Source of the DNA: Solirubrobacteraceae bacterium
GTDB taxonomy: Bacteria; Actinomycetota; Thermoleophilia; Solirubrobacterales; Solirubrobacteraceae
Assembly: GCA_023230855.1 (NCBI GenBank)
Contig: JALNWQ010000020.1
Location: 18,190 to 82,189 of the forward strand
Direction of reading: 5' to 3'
Length of the DNA stretch: 64,000 nucleotides
The first letter of the stretch is position 1; the number at the start of each line of letters is the position of its first letter. Below the pieces are notes generated by a model. The model saw nothing but the letters and a program-made list of their open reading frames with translations, was not told the origin of the DNA and ran no database searches. Both the position numbers and the translations under genes were made by a program. Below are positions 35,682-46,300 of this stretch, piece after piece.

Positions 35682-36065
35682 TCACGCCGCCCGCATCCAT
35701 CGGCTGAGCGCCAGGTGCCCGACCGCCGCGCTGCCCGCCAGCACGGCGGTGGCCGCCGCGCCCGACTTCGGCAGGTGCCGCGACGCGGCGACGGTGGCGG
35801 TCAGGTCGACGATGTCGGCGAAGCTGCTGGTGCGCGCCCAGCGGTAGCCGCGCTGCGGATCGTCGGCGGTGTGCGCGACGGCCATGCCGACCAATGCGTC
35901 GCGGATGCCGAGCGCGCGGAGCAGCACGATCGCCGCCGGAGTGGTGCCGTCATCGCCGAGCCAGGTGCGCCCGACCCGCTCGGGGGCGACCATGAGGAGC
36001 GCCCCGATCCCGATACGGCCGGCACCGGCGATGCGGGCGGCGTTGACGGGCGTGAGGAGCGACAT
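35682..36065 (-). CDS. Small integral membrane protein, hypothetical
   Basis: The 127-residue protein starts MSLLTPVNAARIAGAGRIGIG and has about three or four hydrophobic segments (GALLMVAPERVGRTWLG, ALVGMAVAHTAD, AAATAVLAGSAAVGHLAL). The pattern PERVGRTWLGDD and LLRALGIRDALVG is shared by small DUF4267-like membrane proteins of actinobacteria (from memory). Function unknown. GC content is that of the chromosome rather than of the island, so it may be an old neighbour left between the Vsr gene and the helicase cluster. Confidence 0.6.
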   Translation of the reverse strand: MSLLTPVNAARIAGAGRIGIGALLMVAPERVGRTWLGDDGTTPAAIVLLRALGIRDALVGMAVAHTADDPQRGYRWARTSSFADIVDLTATVAASRHLPKSGAAATAVLAGSAAVGHLALSRWMRAA

Positions 36066-36147
36066 GCGGCGACGCTATCGCGCGGGGCGACGGACGAACA
36101 ACCCGCCGGCCGAAGGACCCTCCGGGCCGCATGGCAGGATGACCCCG

Positions 36148-36546
36148 ATGGCCGATCCGTCCGATCCGGTGCGCGTGGACCGCTGGCTCTGGGCCGCGCG
36201 GTTCTTCAAGACCCGCCCGCTCGCGGTCGAGGCGATCGGAGCCGGCCACGTGCAGCGCGAGGGCGTGAACGTCAAGCCCTCTCGGCTCGTCGCGCCAGGC
36301 GACAACCTGACGATCACCGTCGGCCAGCAGCGCTTCCACGTCGAGGTGCGCGCCACCGCCCAGCGTCGCGGTCCGGCGAGCGAGGCCCAGCGCCTGTACG
36401 CCGAGACCCCCGAGAGCAAGGCGGAGCGCGAGCGCCAGGCCGAGCTGCGACGCCTGAGCGCCCCGATCGGCGCCGACCTGGGCCGCAGGCCGACCAAGCG
36501 TGATCGCCGGCGGTTGGAGGAGGCGCGGCGGGTACCTCGAAACTGA
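36148..36546 (+). CDS. S4-domain RNA-binding protein, Hsp15-like
   Basis: The 132-residue protein opens with an S4 domain (VRVDRWLWAARFFKTRPLAVEAI, GHVQREGVNVKPSRLVAPGDNLTI) followed by a basic helical tail (KAERERQAELRRL, RRPTKRDRRRLEEARR). This is the layout of Hsp15 (HslR), which binds free 50S subunits carrying nascent chains after heat shock. ATG 36148 (MADPSDPVRVDRW) fits best; ATG 36139 is also in frame. It is convergent with the HelD-type gene. Confidence 0.88.
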   Translation: MADPSDPVRVDRWLWAARFFKTRPLAVEAIGAGHVQREGVNVKPSRLVAPGDNLTITVGQQRFHVEVRATAQRRGPASEAQRLYAETPESKAERERQAELRRLSAPIGADLGRRPTKRDRRRLEEARRVPRN

Positions 36547-36643
36547 GCCACGAGCGCTTGTGGTCATCACGTCGCTCGGGGCTGCGACGCGATATTCGCT
36601 CGCGGGAACGCGCCTTGCGGCGTCATACGTCGGCAGTCCCGGC

Positions 36644-39600
36644 TCAACCGTAATGCTCGATCTCGTCGACGGTGCGGCGCAGCTCCTCGGCCAACACACT
36701 TGGAAAGCTACGCGCGAACAGCGTTACGAGTTCTCGCAAATACCAGAGCATCTCGTCCCGCTCGATACCCATCCGGTCCCACGTCGCGGACCCATACCGC
36801 CGCAGGTCACGAAGTAGCGCCCTTGCGTTGTCGAGCTTTTCGGCAAGCGCGACACGGCGCACGGAAGTCGAGCCAGCTTCGATGAGCCTCAGATGCTCCG
36901 ACTTCCTGGCCCGGAAGTCGACGAATTCGACGGGGTCTGTGCAGCCGATCACGACGCTGGCGACGGCATCCCCAAACTGTCGCCGGATCGCTTCGGCGGT
37001 GTCAGGCAGGCCATCCTCGACGGCGTCGTGAAGCAGCGCGGCGATGGCCTCGTTCTCCGTGCCCCCGTCCTCCAGAACGAGGGCTGCGGTGGCCAGCAGG
37101 TGCCCTAGGTACGGAATGGCCGTACCTCGGCGTGTCCTACCTTGATGTTGGAGCTTCGCGTAAACCAGCGCCTCCGTGAACGAGCCGCCGATCAAAGTCG
37201 AATCGACAGGACGCTTCGAGCGGTCCCGGACTACGACGCGCCCCCCGACCGGCATGGCGGACGGAGTGTCGTCAACGAGCCCAACCGCTCCTCGCGCAGA
37301 CCAGCCAACAAGGTCACCGTTGCCCACGGACTCGGTGACGCGCTTGCATCGCAGGCCATGCAACGCGGTGATAAGAGCCTCGACCGCCGCCCTCTTCGCC
37401 TCTGCGGCGTCGCCTGACGCCACCACCGATCCGACTTCGACGTCAACCGACCCGACATCGAACTCGCGCACGCCGCCCCCGCTGTCAGCTGCCGGTACAA
37501 CCGATGCGTATTCGTCCTGACCGGCCGCATCCGGCAGCTCCAGCGATCCGTCCGACGCCGACGTCGGCGTCGTTGCTTGTTCACCTGCCTTAGTGGACGT
37601 GCTGGCGACGACTGGCGCAGGCGACGGGTCGAGGTCCGGTTCCAGGTCGAGGTCGAGATCTAGGTCAAGGTCGAAGTCACCAGCTTCGGCAGACTCGTCG
37701 GCTTCCGTCACGCCGCCCGTTTGCCGTGCGTCGCTTCCGGACGCGTCCGCGGTGCCGTCGCCATACCCCTCCACGACCGGGTCGCCACCGGGCAGCGGTG
37801 CCGGCAACGCCTGGGCGTGCACGACGATGATCTGCTGGGTGGCTCGCGACAATGCGATGTATAGCTCTCGCCAGCCAGCCGACGAATCGGTGACGATCCG
37901 CCGCGGTTCCACGAGAACGACCCGATCGAACTCGAGACCCTTAGCCTCGGCACCCGACAGCAGCGTCACCCGCTTCTCTAGCTGATCCGTCGAGATGTCT
38001 CCGACGGAGACGCCGGTGGCCGCGAGCGCACCGCGCACAGCGACGAGCAATGATTGCGGGACGATGACGCCGACCGAGCGGTCATCGACAACGAGAGTAC
38101 CGACTTCCGCGGCCACCGCGTCCGCAAGATCGAGTTCGTGCACTTGACGGAAGCGCGGCTCGATGGGTGTCTCCCGGACCGGCTCGGTTGGCGACAGCCC
38201 AGGGGCGATCACAGGCAGGACCGCGTTGGCGAGCTCCATGACGGCGCGCGGCACGCGGTAGCCGATCGTCAGTCGCCCAAGGCGGACCCCGCGGTCCTGT
38301 GGCAGATGTGTGGTGATCTCGTCCCAATCCCGGTAGCTCGTAGGACCGGTCGCCTGAGCGATGTCACCCACGAGCGTCAGGTCCCCGTTGCTCGACCGCC
38401 TTGCGATCATCCGCAACTGCATCGGCGTCAGGTCCTGAGCTTCGTCTACGATCACGTATCCGTACGAATTGACACCGCCCTGCAGCCGAGCGTGGACCTC
38501 GTCGATGAGGGGCAAGTCATCACGTGTCCACGGGTGTCCACCGACCGTCCTGACGCCCCGTCGAACCAGCTGGGATACCTCGGTCTCACTGAGAATCCCT
38601 GCCGAAGCAGCTTGCAGCCTCGACTCCGTCGTCAGCACTTCGTGCACGATCTGGGCCGCCGAGGTGGCCGGCCACATACGTTCGAGGAAGTTGTTCCACG
38701 GCCGGTCCGTACTGAGCGACCGCCGGAGCCCAGCCACATCGACGCTCCGCCGACGGAAGTTTCTTGCGAAGCGGGCTTGCAGAAGCCTCTCGACCTCGCT
38801 CCGCATCGCTTCGATGAACTGACGCCGGCCCTCGGCATAAGGGCGGTTCCGGGCGACCTCACGCTCAAGTACCGCGTCCGCGGCCTCAGCCGTGACCCTG
38901 ATGGTGACCCCCTGAGCGGTGACCATGTGCGAACCATCCGCTGGCCGAGTTCGCGCCGTCACGGCCCTGGCGAGGACCTCGGCCATCCGAGCGTCGCCCT
39001 TCAACGCGGCGACGGCCGGCTCGTCGTATCCGCGACCTTGAGCGTCTCCGGTCTCCGGCAGTCGATCGATCGCGATCTGATCGACCGAATCCTCTCCGAG
39101 CCCAGGTACGACATCAGCGATGTAGGCCATGAACGCAGCGTTCGGTCCGACAACGAGCACCCGCCCGAGATCCTCGTGGTTCCTCACGAGGTATACGGCT
39201 CTGTGGAGCGCGACCGCCGTCTTGCCCGTGCCGGGGCCTCCCTGCACGACGAGCACGCCTTCGCGAGGCTCCTCGATCAAGCGATACTGGTCGGCGACGA
39301 TCGTGGCGACCATCGCCTGCATCCGGGGCTCGCGAGCGCGCTCGAGCTCTGCTGCCACGCGATCCAGTGCGTCCCGTCGGGCAGTGGGCGTTCCCGTTGC
39401 CGCGTCAGCCGCTTCGCCGAAGACCTCATCGTCGATGCCCAGCAATTGTCGACCGACGACTTCAAAGGTGCGACGTCGCAGGAGGTCATGAGGGTCCTGC
39501 TCGTCCGCGGTGTAGAACGCCTTCGCAACGGGCCGGGTGAAGTCCACCACGAGTACCGAGGCGTCGCTCGGGTCTTGCACCGTGCACGGGCCGATGTAGA

Positions 39601-39847
39601 CCGTCTTCTTCCGGCGCTTCTCGAAGTCAAGGCGCCCAAAAATAAGACGCTGATCGTCGACGGCTTCCAGTCTGGACAGCGCATCCATGGCGTTGTTCCG
39701 GAGTGCCCTTTGCGCTGCTTGGTCGCCGCCGCCGTTCTGCCGTCCCTCGACGATGCCGCGAAGGTCTGCAAGCTTCGCGTCGTGCGCGTCGCAAGCGTTC
39801 TCCAAATACCGCTGCTCGGTTGCATGGTCGGGATGAGGACTGAGCAT
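36644..39847 (-). CDS. HelD/HelR-type SF1 helicase fused to an HD hydrolase domain
   Basis: The 1067-residue protein has two parts. Residues 1 to about 690 are a HelD-type SF1 helicase: EQRYLENACDAHDAKLADL start, GPGTGKTAVALHRAVYLV (Walker A 205-210), VIVDEAQDLTPMQLRMI, GAEAKGLEFDRVVLVEP and ELYIALSRATQQIIVVHA. HelD/HelR proteins clear RNA polymerase from DNA. An acidic linker (DLDLDLDLDLEPDLD) and a segment of ~150 residues follow. Residues ~880-1067 are an HD domain (IPYLGHLLATAALVL, LLHDAVEDG with H940/D941, ALAEKLDNARALLRDLR) of the RelA/SpoT hydrolase type. The start ATG lies 102 bases after the NERD-helicase stop. Continuous codon bias argues against an artefactual fusion. Confidence 0.88.
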   Translation of the reverse strand: MLSPHPDHATEQRYLENACDAHDAKLADLRGIVEGRQNGGGDQAAQRALRNNAMDALSRLEAVDDQRLIFGRLDFEKRRKKTVYIGPCTVQDPSDASVLVVDFTRPVAKAFYTADEQDPHDLLRRRTFEVVGRQLLGIDDEVFGEAADAATGTPTARRDALDRVAAELERAREPRMQAMVATIVADQYRLIEEPREGVLVVQGGPGTGKTAVALHRAVYLVRNHEDLGRVLVVGPNAAFMAYIADVVPGLGEDSVDQIAIDRLPETGDAQGRGYDEPAVAALKGDARMAEVLARAVTARTRPADGSHMVTAQGVTIRVTAEAADAVLEREVARNRPYAEGRRQFIEAMRSEVERLLQARFARNFRRRSVDVAGLRRSLSTDRPWNNFLERMWPATSAAQIVHEVLTTESRLQAASAGILSETEVSQLVRRGVRTVGGHPWTRDDLPLIDEVHARLQGGVNSYGYVIVDEAQDLTPMQLRMIARRSSNGDLTLVGDIAQATGPTSYRDWDEITTHLPQDRGVRLGRLTIGYRVPRAVMELANAVLPVIAPGLSPTEPVRETPIEPRFRQVHELDLADAVAAEVGTLVVDDRSVGVIVPQSLLVAVRGALAATGVSVGDISTDQLEKRVTLLSGAEAKGLEFDRVVLVEPRRIVTDSSAGWRELYIALSRATQQIIVVHAQALPAPLPGGDPVVEGYGDGTADASGSDARQTGGVTEADESAEAGDFDLDLDLDLDLEPDLDPSPAPVVASTSTKAGEQATTPTSASDGSLELPDAAGQDEYASVVPAADSGGGVREFDVGSVDVEVGSVVASGDAAEAKRAAVEALITALHGLRCKRVTESVGNGDLVGWSARGAVGLVDDTPSAMPVGGRVVVRDRSKRPVDSTLIGGSFTEALVYAKLQHQGRTRRGTAIPYLGHLLATAALVLEDGGTENEAIAALLHDAVEDGLPDTAEAIRRQFGDAVASVVIGCTDPVEFVDFRARKSEHLRLIEAGSTSVRRVALAEKLDNARALLRDLRRYGSATWDRMGIERDEMLWYLRELVTLFARSFPSVLAEELRRTVDEIEHYG

Positions 39848-39951
39848 GGTGTCTTCTCGGCTCCTACGCTATGGCGGGCTCAGGTGCCCACAGGCTCTCC
39901 ACCTCATGGGCACCGGCAAGTACCGGCACCGACATCGCGCGCTGTCGTACC

Positions 39952-41649
39952 TCAACCACGTGCGTCCCTCTGGCGGTGGCGAACGAACTCGACGCTTCGA
40001 TGCGCGAAGTCGTCGCGAGCCCGTTCGTCTAGGACGACGGCGAGCAGAGCCCGCGGGCGCGAACAGGAGACGTAGAGCGCGCGCAGCGTGTCGCGCTCCG
40101 AGATTTCTTGGACTCCGACGACAACGGCGGCGAGCGTCTCGAGACCCTTGAACGAAGCGGCGGTCTCGATACGCAGGTTCGGTTCTCTGGGGTCGCCGAC
40201 CGGCGCGATCGCAGGCCCGTCGTGCGGCCACCGCCGTACGAGACGCTCGACAGTCGCCACGTCTCTCGCGAGCACGACGATGTCCTCGAGACGGATGCCC
40301 CGCTTACGCCATGTCTCGACGATGGTGGCTGCCGCCGCTGCCTCGTCCTTACGATCGAGCACGAACCGCAACACGACGTCCGGCCCGCTACGGGCGACCG
40401 CTTCGTCAGGCTCAACAGCCGCGAGAAGCGCGGTCGTCTCGCTGATCTCAGGCGTGTTCCGACAGTTCTCGAATAGCTGAAACTGCGTGGTCGCCGCTCC
40501 CGCGAGTCGATCGAACTGCATCCTGTCGACCGCCTCGAACAGGTTCTGCTTGTGATCGAGGAAAACGCGCCAACGCCCGTTGCCGAGTCCGTCTTCAAGC
40601 AACAGGTCGAGCACATCCAGCGCCGCCTCAAACATCAGGTCCTGTGCTTCATCAAGCACAAGGGCCCCGTAGGCACCGACACGGTCAAGTTCGAGCACCG
40701 CCTCCTGTGCCTGCTCCGGCAGGAAGACGCCCAGCACGTCCGCGTCGTCTGCATCCGGAATGAGGCGGCGCCGTCCAGCCGTATCCACTAGCTCGTCGAG
40801 GACTTCCCGATACGAACGCACGTCGACCAGCTCGCTATCGACGCGGTGTTGGATGTACTCGGCGAGCGCGTGAGAGCGGCAGCAGAGGAGGACGCGCAGG
40901 CCGGAGCGTGCAAAGCGCTCGGCCTCCTCCACCGCAAGCAGGGTCTTGCCGGTGCCGGCTCCACCTCGCACCAGCGCTCGTCGCTGCTCCTGCATCCCGC
41001 GGAGGACTCGGCTCTGAGACCGCGTCAACCGGACAAGCTCGGCATCGACCTCGGCAACCCTCGCCCGCAGGGTCGGAACAAGGTCGAAAGACGGCGCGAG
41101 GAAGCGCGCAACCGCCGCCCGCTCGGCGCGTGAAAGCTCGTCATGACCGCGGTCGTGGAACGCAAGCCAGTGCGCGGCGACTCGTTCGATGTACCGTCGC
41201 ATCGGCCGGTCGAGATCGTCATCGTCGTAGACAAGCTCCGGATCGATCCCGGCACCACGAGCGCGGAACCGCACGTCGGGCAGGACCACCCCGTGGCCCA
41301 CGACGGCGCGGCGGACCGGAGGCACAGCGTCGACGAGTTCCCCGTGGAGGGCCGCTGCCCCTCCACCGGCTTGCTGGAACGGACTCTCCTTCAACCGCTT
41401 ACCGTTGGTCGACCAGACGCCTGCGTCAGCGGTCACCTGTCCGCCCTTGACCTCGAGGCAAAGAACACCGAACGGGCCCACGACGACGAAGTCGAGCTCG
41501 GCCCAGGGCTTCGAGCGATGTGATGCGAGGCCGACCGAGTGAACGGCGATCCAGTCATCAGGAGTCTCGTCCCGCAGTCGGCGATAGACGAGCGCCTCTG
41601 CAGCGCTGCCGTTCCTGTCGGACCAGGCGTCCGGGTACATTCGGGCCAC
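39952..41649 (-). CDS. NERD-domain nuclease-related UvrD-like helicase
   Basis: The 565-residue protein starts at an ATG (MARMYPDAWSDRNG) with an N-terminal NERD domain (about 12-110: AELDFVVVGPFGVLCLEVKGG, the acidic D-x-ExK nuclease-like motif). An SF1 helicase follows: GGAGTGKTLLAVEEAERFA (Walker A), GALVLDEAQDLMFEA (Walker B), FKGLETLAAVVVGVQ and LRALYVSCSRPRALLAVVL. It would unwind DNA or RNA, with the NERD part a possible nuclease. It starts three bases after the DrmB stop and ends 104 bases before the HelD-HD gene. In this cluster it is the only obvious nuclease-like component. Confidence 0.88.
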   Translation of the reverse strand: MARMYPDAWSDRNGSAAEALVYRRLRDETPDDWIAVHSVGLASHRSKPWAELDFVVVGPFGVLCLEVKGGQVTADAGVWSTNGKRLKESPFQQAGGGAAALHGELVDAVPPVRRAVVGHGVVLPDVRFRARGAGIDPELVYDDDDLDRPMRRYIERVAAHWLAFHDRGHDELSRAERAAVARFLAPSFDLVPTLRARVAEVDAELVRLTRSQSRVLRGMQEQRRALVRGGAGTGKTLLAVEEAERFARSGLRVLLCCRSHALAEYIQHRVDSELVDVRSYREVLDELVDTAGRRRLIPDADDADVLGVFLPEQAQEAVLELDRVGAYGALVLDEAQDLMFEAALDVLDLLLEDGLGNGRWRVFLDHKQNLFEAVDRMQFDRLAGAATTQFQLFENCRNTPEISETTALLAAVEPDEAVARSGPDVVLRFVLDRKDEAAAAATIVETWRKRGIRLEDIVVLARDVATVERLVRRWPHDGPAIAPVGDPREPNLRIETAASFKGLETLAAVVVGVQEISERDTLRALYVSCSRPRALLAVVLDERARDDFAHRSVEFVRHRQRDARG

Positions 41650-41652
41650 GGA

Positions 41653-43359
41653 TCAGATCCCTTCGAAGAATCCGACTTGGCTATCGTCGCGCGTGCCGAC
41701 CAACGTCGCCCGGTCGAGAAAGCCGTTCATCTCTTCGCAGCTCGTCTCCGGCAGCAGGGCGCAGCTGTGGCAGGCAGCAAGGTTGAGCGAGTCGGCACCG
41801 GTGGCCTCGCTCTCGATGCAAACGGGGTCGGACGAGCACCACGCCATACGAGCCACGCCCTCGCGGACGAAGTTTTCCAGCCGGTCTGCCCGTCCCTGGG
41901 CGATAAGTCCTCCGAGGCTCCCCGCGGAATCCGTCGTCGCGGTGTACAGCAAGACGCCGAGCGCCCCGTCCTCATGGTAGAGCCGTTCCCGCAGCGAACC
42001 GGCCGGGTAGCCCGCGTCGAGAGCCAGTTGCCCGATCAGCGCGTGAGCCAAGGCATGAAGAAGGAGGAACTCCGCCGTGATCGTCCGATCAGGCTCTGTC
42101 CCCCATTGCTCGTGGCGCCGTCGGTTCGCCGCGTCGAGCGATTCGGCCCGTGCGACGACCCCGGGCCGGCCCGCCCACTCGGCGACACGGTCGGCATCGA
42201 GCCGGAGGAATATTCCCTCGCCCTTCACCTCTATCGCAGGCAACCAATCGACCTCGTCGGTCATCAGGGAGACGACGTTCGCCCCTTCGCCGTCCGGGCC
42301 GCGCGGTGGGAGGATCCGCGCAAAACCCGACAGGGCTCGCACCTCACGCAATCGCGTCACGAGTTGCACCTGGGCGAACCATGACTTCAGCGACTCGGGG
42401 ACTTCCTCGGAGAGCGTGGCGAAATCGATGTCGTCGGGCGTCTCGGGTCGTCCCCGTACGAGAGCGTCGTACTCCTCGGCCCGCAGATTCCGCTCGCCGG
42501 TCGGTTCGCCCGCTTCATGCAGCTTGCGTTGATCGAAGATCGCGATAAGCTCATCTAGAGAGAATCCGGTCTTCTCGTCGAGCCGCATGGAGGAAATCAC
42601 GGGTCCGACCGCAGCGGCTGGGAGGTGGCGTAGCGTCGCCCAATGACTGTCCAACGCCCGTGACGCAGAGCGGGACCATGGCGGTATCGACAAGGCGGAG
42701 CGGGTATGCGCGAACCACACGGACGAGGCGCCTCGCTGCAACGCACGCGGCTTGGCGTCGCACGACTCCCGGTCGAAGGTCTTCCAGGGACGTCGACCCT
42801 GGCACGAGGTGACGTCCCGCAACGCATTGCGGTCGAAGGCCTCCTCCATCGTGCGCTCCGCCCCGCAGGTGCACCGGACGACGATGCCCTTGAGTGACGC
42901 GGTCATGCCGGTCGAGTGCAACGACAACTCGTGTCGATCGGCCGCGCTAGCCGAGCCCCGATGTACCCAGCGCTCGTACGGGAAGTCGTCGATATGCCCG
43001 TTCTCGCACGCGACGACGAACCGTGACGGGACAAGAGCAGCTGAACACTCAGGACAGTCACTCAGATCACTGTGGGTAAAGTCCCGATGCCGCGCAAGCC
43101 GTCGACACACGGGGCAGGACTGGTAAGTCGGGAAGCGCACGACAGGTACGTCGGGTAGGTCGTCGCTGGACGGCGGTTGAACAAAGCCCCGGATGCGGAG
43201 CTCCCGCTCGAGCCGTGGCTCGTGAACGTCGGGTTCAGCGACGACCCACCGCTCGAGCGCGGCCACCATGAACGCCTCGTCACCTACAGGCACAACCGAG
43301 CCGACCCCGTACGTCGTGACGAGCTGGCTTCGTCGAACGCTCCCCCTGATCTTCGCCAC
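41653..43359 (-). CDS. drmB: DrmB-like protein (DUF1998), DISARM core component
   Basis: The 568-residue protein starts with GTG and the DrmB-type opening IRGSVRRSQLVTTYGVGSV. It has zinc-binding cysteines (CPVCRRL and CPECSAALVPSRFVVACENG), HIDDFPYERWVH, a central part, and the C-terminal DUF1998 region with LLHALAHALIGQLAL, ALGVLLYTATTDSAGSLGGL, and CHSCALLPETSCEEMNGFLDR. In DISARM, DrmB forms a complex with DrmA that guards unmodified DNA. It begins two bases after the DrmA stop and is three bases from the NERD helicase, so all three are translated together. Confidence 0.9.
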   Translation of the reverse strand: MAKIRGSVRRSQLVTTYGVGSVVPVGDEAFMVAALERWVVAEPDVHEPRLERELRIRGFVQPPSSDDLPDVPVVRFPTYQSCPVCRRLARHRDFTHSDLSDCPECSAALVPSRFVVACENGHIDDFPYERWVHRGSASAADRHELSLHSTGMTASLKGIVVRCTCGAERTMEEAFDRNALRDVTSCQGRRPWKTFDRESCDAKPRALQRGASSVWFAHTRSALSIPPWSRSASRALDSHWATLRHLPAAAVGPVISSMRLDEKTGFSLDELIAIFDQRKLHEAGEPTGERNLRAEEYDALVRGRPETPDDIDFATLSEEVPESLKSWFAQVQLVTRLREVRALSGFARILPPRGPDGEGANVVSLMTDEVDWLPAIEVKGEGIFLRLDADRVAEWAGRPGVVARAESLDAANRRRHEQWGTEPDRTITAEFLLLHALAHALIGQLALDAGYPAGSLRERLYHEDGALGVLLYTATTDSAGSLGGLIAQGRADRLENFVREGVARMAWCSSDPVCIESEATGADSLNLAACHSCALLPETSCEEMNGFLDRATLVGTRDDSQVGFFEGI

Positions 43360-43361
43360 GG

Positions 43362-46300
43362 TCAGATCCTCACGAGGTAAAGGTTGCTCTCGCCATCGAC
43401 GTCTCGCAGCGAACTGGGAGTGGGAAACCCATCGCCCTCCGCTTCGTCGGCCGAGGACAGCAGCGAATTCACGGCATCACGAGGATTGGCGTACACGAGC
43501 TGCGGTACCTCGCGGGCGCGAGCGACCCACCGGTCGATGACTGCTTCGAACTCCTGACGGACCGCGTCCCCGACGCCCATCTGTACACGCTCCGCACGTT
43601 CCACGACGTGGTCGACGAACGCTCGGAGCGCAGGAAGATGCTCCTCCACATCGCGTGCCGCCGAGTTGTCGCGCAGGGCCGGAACCGCGGTGCGGGCTAG
43701 CGCCACAAGGACCGCGTGGAGTGCCCTGTCCCGTGCCCGTGGGCTGAACGGCGTCACGCTCGCCGACTCGACCTGCCGATACAGGGCGGAATGATAGGCG
43801 GTGAAACCCTCGTAGTGGGAGCGGTCACGGCTACGGCCTGCGTTGTAGAGCGTGAGAACCACGCCCGGGTGAGTGCGGCCAACCCGGCTCGTCGCCTGGA
43901 TGTACTCCGCCGTCGCCTGCGGCTGACCCATGACGACCATGAGACCGAGCCGGTCGATATCGACGCCGACGGAGATCATGTTCGTCGCAAGGACGTAGTC
44001 GAGGGCCTCCTCGTCCGGATACGCGACTTGAAGCGCCTTCAGATGCTCCGGGATAACCGACGAGGGCTCCCGGCTCGTCAGCTCGATTTGTCGATCAAGC
44101 GGACGTGGCGCATCATGGGCCGCGATGAGGCGCATTCGGTCTCGGACGTCGTCGAGAACCTGGATCCTGGCACCGCCGAGCACGCGCAAGCTGTTGAAGT
44201 AACCCACCAGAGTCCAGTAAGGGTCCCGATCAACGTCGTCAGCCTCGATGTCCGCAATTCCTTGCAACAACGCGGCGTATGCCCGAATCATCAACGTACT
44301 CTGGCTCGTCCCCGGGGCCATTGCGCCCACATAGAGTCGAGTGGCCTTCGAGTCCCGATCGGCGGTAACAGCGAAGAACGAGTCGCCGGCATCAAGGCCC
44401 GGCGGAGGAAACTGCCGCATCTCCCGGTCGAACAACGCCCTAGTCTGGTCCGCGGCTCGCCGGATGGTGGCAGTCGAAGCGATGACTTTCGGCCGAACGC
44501 CATGATCAGTACACAGCAGATCGATAGCGCTCTCATAAAGGCCTGCTAGCGTTCCGAGCGGCCCCGATATGAGGTGCAACTCGTCCTGAATAACGAGCTC
44601 AGGCGGGGGGATTTCCGCCCCGATGCCGAACAATTCGAACGCTCCCTTCACCCATGGCAGCGTCGCGAACTTGTCCGACGTTCCAATGATGAGGGTCGGA
44701 CGCTCACGATAGAGATCCTCGTCGACGACGTGGATAGGCAGGCCACTCGCGAACCTACACGACTTGTCACGACAGCTGATTACGAGCCTCGGATTACTCT
44801 TCGCGATCCAGTACGCCTGATGATCAAGTGGCGTGCCGCACCAAGGACACGCCCGAACCTGGACAGGGTTGCCAGCCTCGACTTCCTGCTTGACGCGAAG
44901 ACGGTCGAGCGCCGTTCGGGCTTCTTGGACCGTGGACGGCGTCCCGTTCCGACCGATCCACAGCCCGATCGAGATCGGCACATCCCCGAGATCGTCCTCA
45001 TCCTCGCGAATCGATTCGAGCGCGCACATTACAGCCGCGGCGCGTTCGAACTGCTGAATCGTGAGCAGGCGGAGCGTATAGCGCATGAGGACCGTCACGC
45101 CGGCGCCCGCGTCACCGCGACGCAATCGTCGTAGCATCACGGCGATGCCGACGAGTCCGAGATAGGCCTCGGTCTTACCGCCACCCGTCGGGAACCACAG
45201 GAGGTCGAGGAGTGCTCGGTCCTCGTGTTCAGGGTCCGCCGTCCCCGCGAGGTTCAGCAGGATGAAGGCGATCTGAAACGGCCTCCATCGACCCTCGGGA
45301 TGCTCTGGAGCGGGGCCTTGGCGTCCGCCCGAGATCCACGCCGCCCGTGCTCGTTGCAGACCCATCGCCCGATTTGCCAAGCGAAACGCTCGCCACACAT
45401 CGTCGTCCGCCTCGACGAGTCCGACGCCTTCCCGGATTCGGGATAGTGCCTGGCGGCAGCCCTCGAGGTGCTCACCCGCGATGCCTTGGTGCTCTGCTTG
45501 GAGCCCGAAGAGATCCATCTCGCGGTCGGTGATCCATCGCTCGTAGTCATCCGCAAGGCGTCGCAGTGCACCAACCGTTCCGGATCGATCGCTCGACGCG
45601 AGGCGGTCCATGCCGAGGCCCACAGCGTCGATGGACGTATTGCTGTCGGTAAGCGGCAACTCGTACGCAGGCACAGGTGAGGTCCGGATGACGCGGGACC
45701 GTGTCTGGTCGTCATCGGTCTCCCACTCCACCGATGTGCCGTGCCCCACTGCGAAGTTGCGTACGTTTCGGTACAGGAGCCGGTAGCTCTCGAGATCGAC
45801 GTCATCGACCGGAAGCACGCGCCCCCGGCGCTCGACGAACGGGGCACCGTCGCCAGCGACCGACATCCGAACCTGGAAATAGGAGCTCGCGTCCTTCTCG
45901 AATCGTGGAGCAACCTTCCGGTTAACGAGGACGACTGTGACCGGCGTCCCCACATCTACACCGCCAGCTCGGATCCGGACGTAGAGACCCAATCCGGGTT
46001 CGAGAGTCGTTTCATGGTCCGCCGGGACCTCAGTCAAGTCGATCCGGTGCTCGAAGCACAACGGTCGTCGGAGCCACCGTGGGTCGGCGTCGCTTCCTTC
46101 CTTCTCGTACCGCCCGGCCTCGACGCGGACCGAAATGCCCGTCACCGCACGGTCGACCGCGAACGTCATGCCCAGGGACGACGGGTATCGGGCGTTTGCG
46201 AGACTCACAGGCGGATCGGCGTACGTTGCCTCGTCGTCGTCGTCGTGCTCGTCGAGTTCGTCTTCAGGTCGGACCTCGGCAGCGGTGCGGGGGTAGATCG

